Shown in pieces: positions 63,315-64,000 of a stretch of 64,000 bases of DNA. Where the stretch lies: contig NZ_CP154845.1 in NCBI RefSeq assembly GCF_047302285.1, forward strand, positions 186,001 to 250,000, written 5' to 3'. Positions within the stretch are counted from its first letter, which is position 1, and each line of letters opens with the position of its first letter. A program made the position numbers and the translations under genes. The stretch comes from Robertmurraya sp047302285 (lineage in GTDB: Bacteria > Bacillota > Bacilli > Bacillales > Cytobacillaceae). The notes under the pieces were generated by a model. That model was given only the letters and a program-made list of their open reading frames with translations, ran no database searches and was not told the origin of the DNA.

Positions 63315-64000
63315 CTAGTTCGCGTTCCTGTATTGTGAAAAAGACGCTGCTGTTTCTTGTTTTTCTAATTTTCTACTCAATCCTGTTAATAGTGCGGCCG
63401 CAGCCACCATGATAGCGCCCACCCATGTCGTATGGATGAGACCGATGGAGTCTGTGATGATGCCTCCTAAATAAGAACCTATTGCAATGCCAGCGTTAAA
63501 TGCGGCAATATTAATCGCAGAAGCGACATCGACAGCGGATGGGACAAAACGTTCTGCAAGCATGACGACATAGACTTGTAAGCCAGGTACATTCATAAAT
63601 GCCATTAATCCCATTAAGAAAATGGTGATCAGCCCAACGATTTTATATGGGGCAGTGAACATCAGTATAAAGAGCACAATCGCTTGAATGGTAAACATGT
63701 AAAATAATGCTTTCGTTGGTTGTCGATTGGAGAGTTTTCCACCAACCATGTTACCTATTGCAATCGCAATGCCGTAAATAAATAAAATAATCGCAACAAC
63801 ACTGTCTTTAAAGCCTGTGATCGATTGAAGAATGGGGGATAAATAAGTGAAGACAACGAACGTTCCCCCGTAGCCTAATGCAGTAATCAAAAAGACCAGC
63901 AATAAGCGACGATTTTTCACTAATTTCAATTGCTCTTTGAATGAAGCCCCTTTCCCTTTTGGTAAATTCGAAGGGACGAGAGCGCTGTTGGCAATAAAGG
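63315..64000 (-). CDS. ytbD: YtbD-like MFS transporter, 3' part (gene runs off the window end)
   Basis: About 228 C-terminal residues are visible; the frame is open to the window edge (FIANSALVPSNLPKGKGASF before LKLVKNRRLLLVFL), so an internal TTG start at 63929 would be wrong. Six helices and NMVGGKLSNRQPTKAL resemble the DHA1 efflux type. Position directly upstream of ytbE matches the B. subtilis ytbD-ytbE pair. Confidence 0.82.
   Translation of the reverse strand, partial: FIANSALVPSNLPKGKGASFKEQLKLVKNRRLLLVFLITALGYGGTFVVFTYLSPILQSITGFKDSVVAIILFIYGIAIAIGNMVGGKLSNRQPTKALFYMFTIQAIVLFILMFTAPYKIVGLITIFLMGLMAFMNVPGLQVYVVMLAERFVPSAVDVASAINIAAFNAGIAIGSYLGGIITDSIGLIHTTWVGAIMVAAAALLTGLSRKLEKQETAASFSQYRNAN

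Overview
The window looks like chromosome of an endospore-forming, low-GC member of the Bacillaceae. It carries a spore germinant-receptor operon, a CcpA/cre-style sugar-PTS layout, gnt, mal and tre operons like those of Bacillus subtilis, and many TTG starts behind strong Gram-positive ribosome binding sites. I see no rRNA, tRNA, prophage, insertion sequence, CRISPR array or recognisable defence island. The mobile or repeated DNA consists of one reverse-transcriptase-less group II intron and several families of intergenic repeats.

Layout. 1-2583: edge of an MFS transporter gene diverging from a yeiL-type regulator, a small membrane protein, a second Crp/Fnr regulator and a DUF4386 protein. 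2798-4750: adaA-alkA-ogt alkylation-repair operon. 4821-8030: a MocR regulator interrupted by an in-frame TGA, a LysE exporter and a PAS-GGDEF cyclase. 8127-11887: LacI-type regulator, HisD-like dehydrogenase and GntP-type permease, with promoter, two operators and a cre site visible. 11937-15013: CstA transporter, an unknown HEXXH protein, a histidine-kinase remnant and yjdM. 15063-15700: repeats and the mal promoter. 15863-20664: malP-malA-malR, a small membrane protein and a separate EIIA. 20773-21415: group II intron placed directly after a terminator. 21509-24746: PadR plus HAAS-type membrane protein, a purine permease and a small membrane protein. 25319-29034: gntR-gntK-gntZ. 29209-34927: GH3 lipid-anchored or membrane-anchored glycosidase and the germination operon. 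35007-37921: SDR and SulP-ArsR. 38298-43633: 7TM-PAS-GGDEF cyclase, two membrane proteins and a DUF2325-like protein. 43884-50444: selenocysteine-containing formate dehydrogenase operon, class V aminotransferase and a ModE-like regulator. 50697-53344: XRE protein, MFS/MarR pair. 53529-58531: SDR and treP-treA-treR. 58723-62159: fixABCX. 62407-64000: ytbE and the 3' part of ytbD.

How the parts work together. Three sugar operons (mal, gnt, tre) take up and phosphorylate alpha-glucosides, gluconate and trehalose. Their promoters show recognisable operators, and mal, tre and the HisD/GntP operon also show cre-like sites. The respiratory block is striking: a Tat-exported, membrane-bound formate dehydrogenase whose catalytic residue is encoded by UGA with an E. 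coli-like SECIS hairpin, and, about 9 kb away, an electron-bifurcating FixABCX complex. Together they suggest an anaerobic or facultative redox lifestyle with selenium and molybdenum (or tungsten) use.

The items most worth follow-up are the selenoprotein, the ~320-bp composite repeat present four times, the group II intron with an odd domain V, the MocR nonsense codon, and the unexplained pathway served by the HisD-like/GntP operon.
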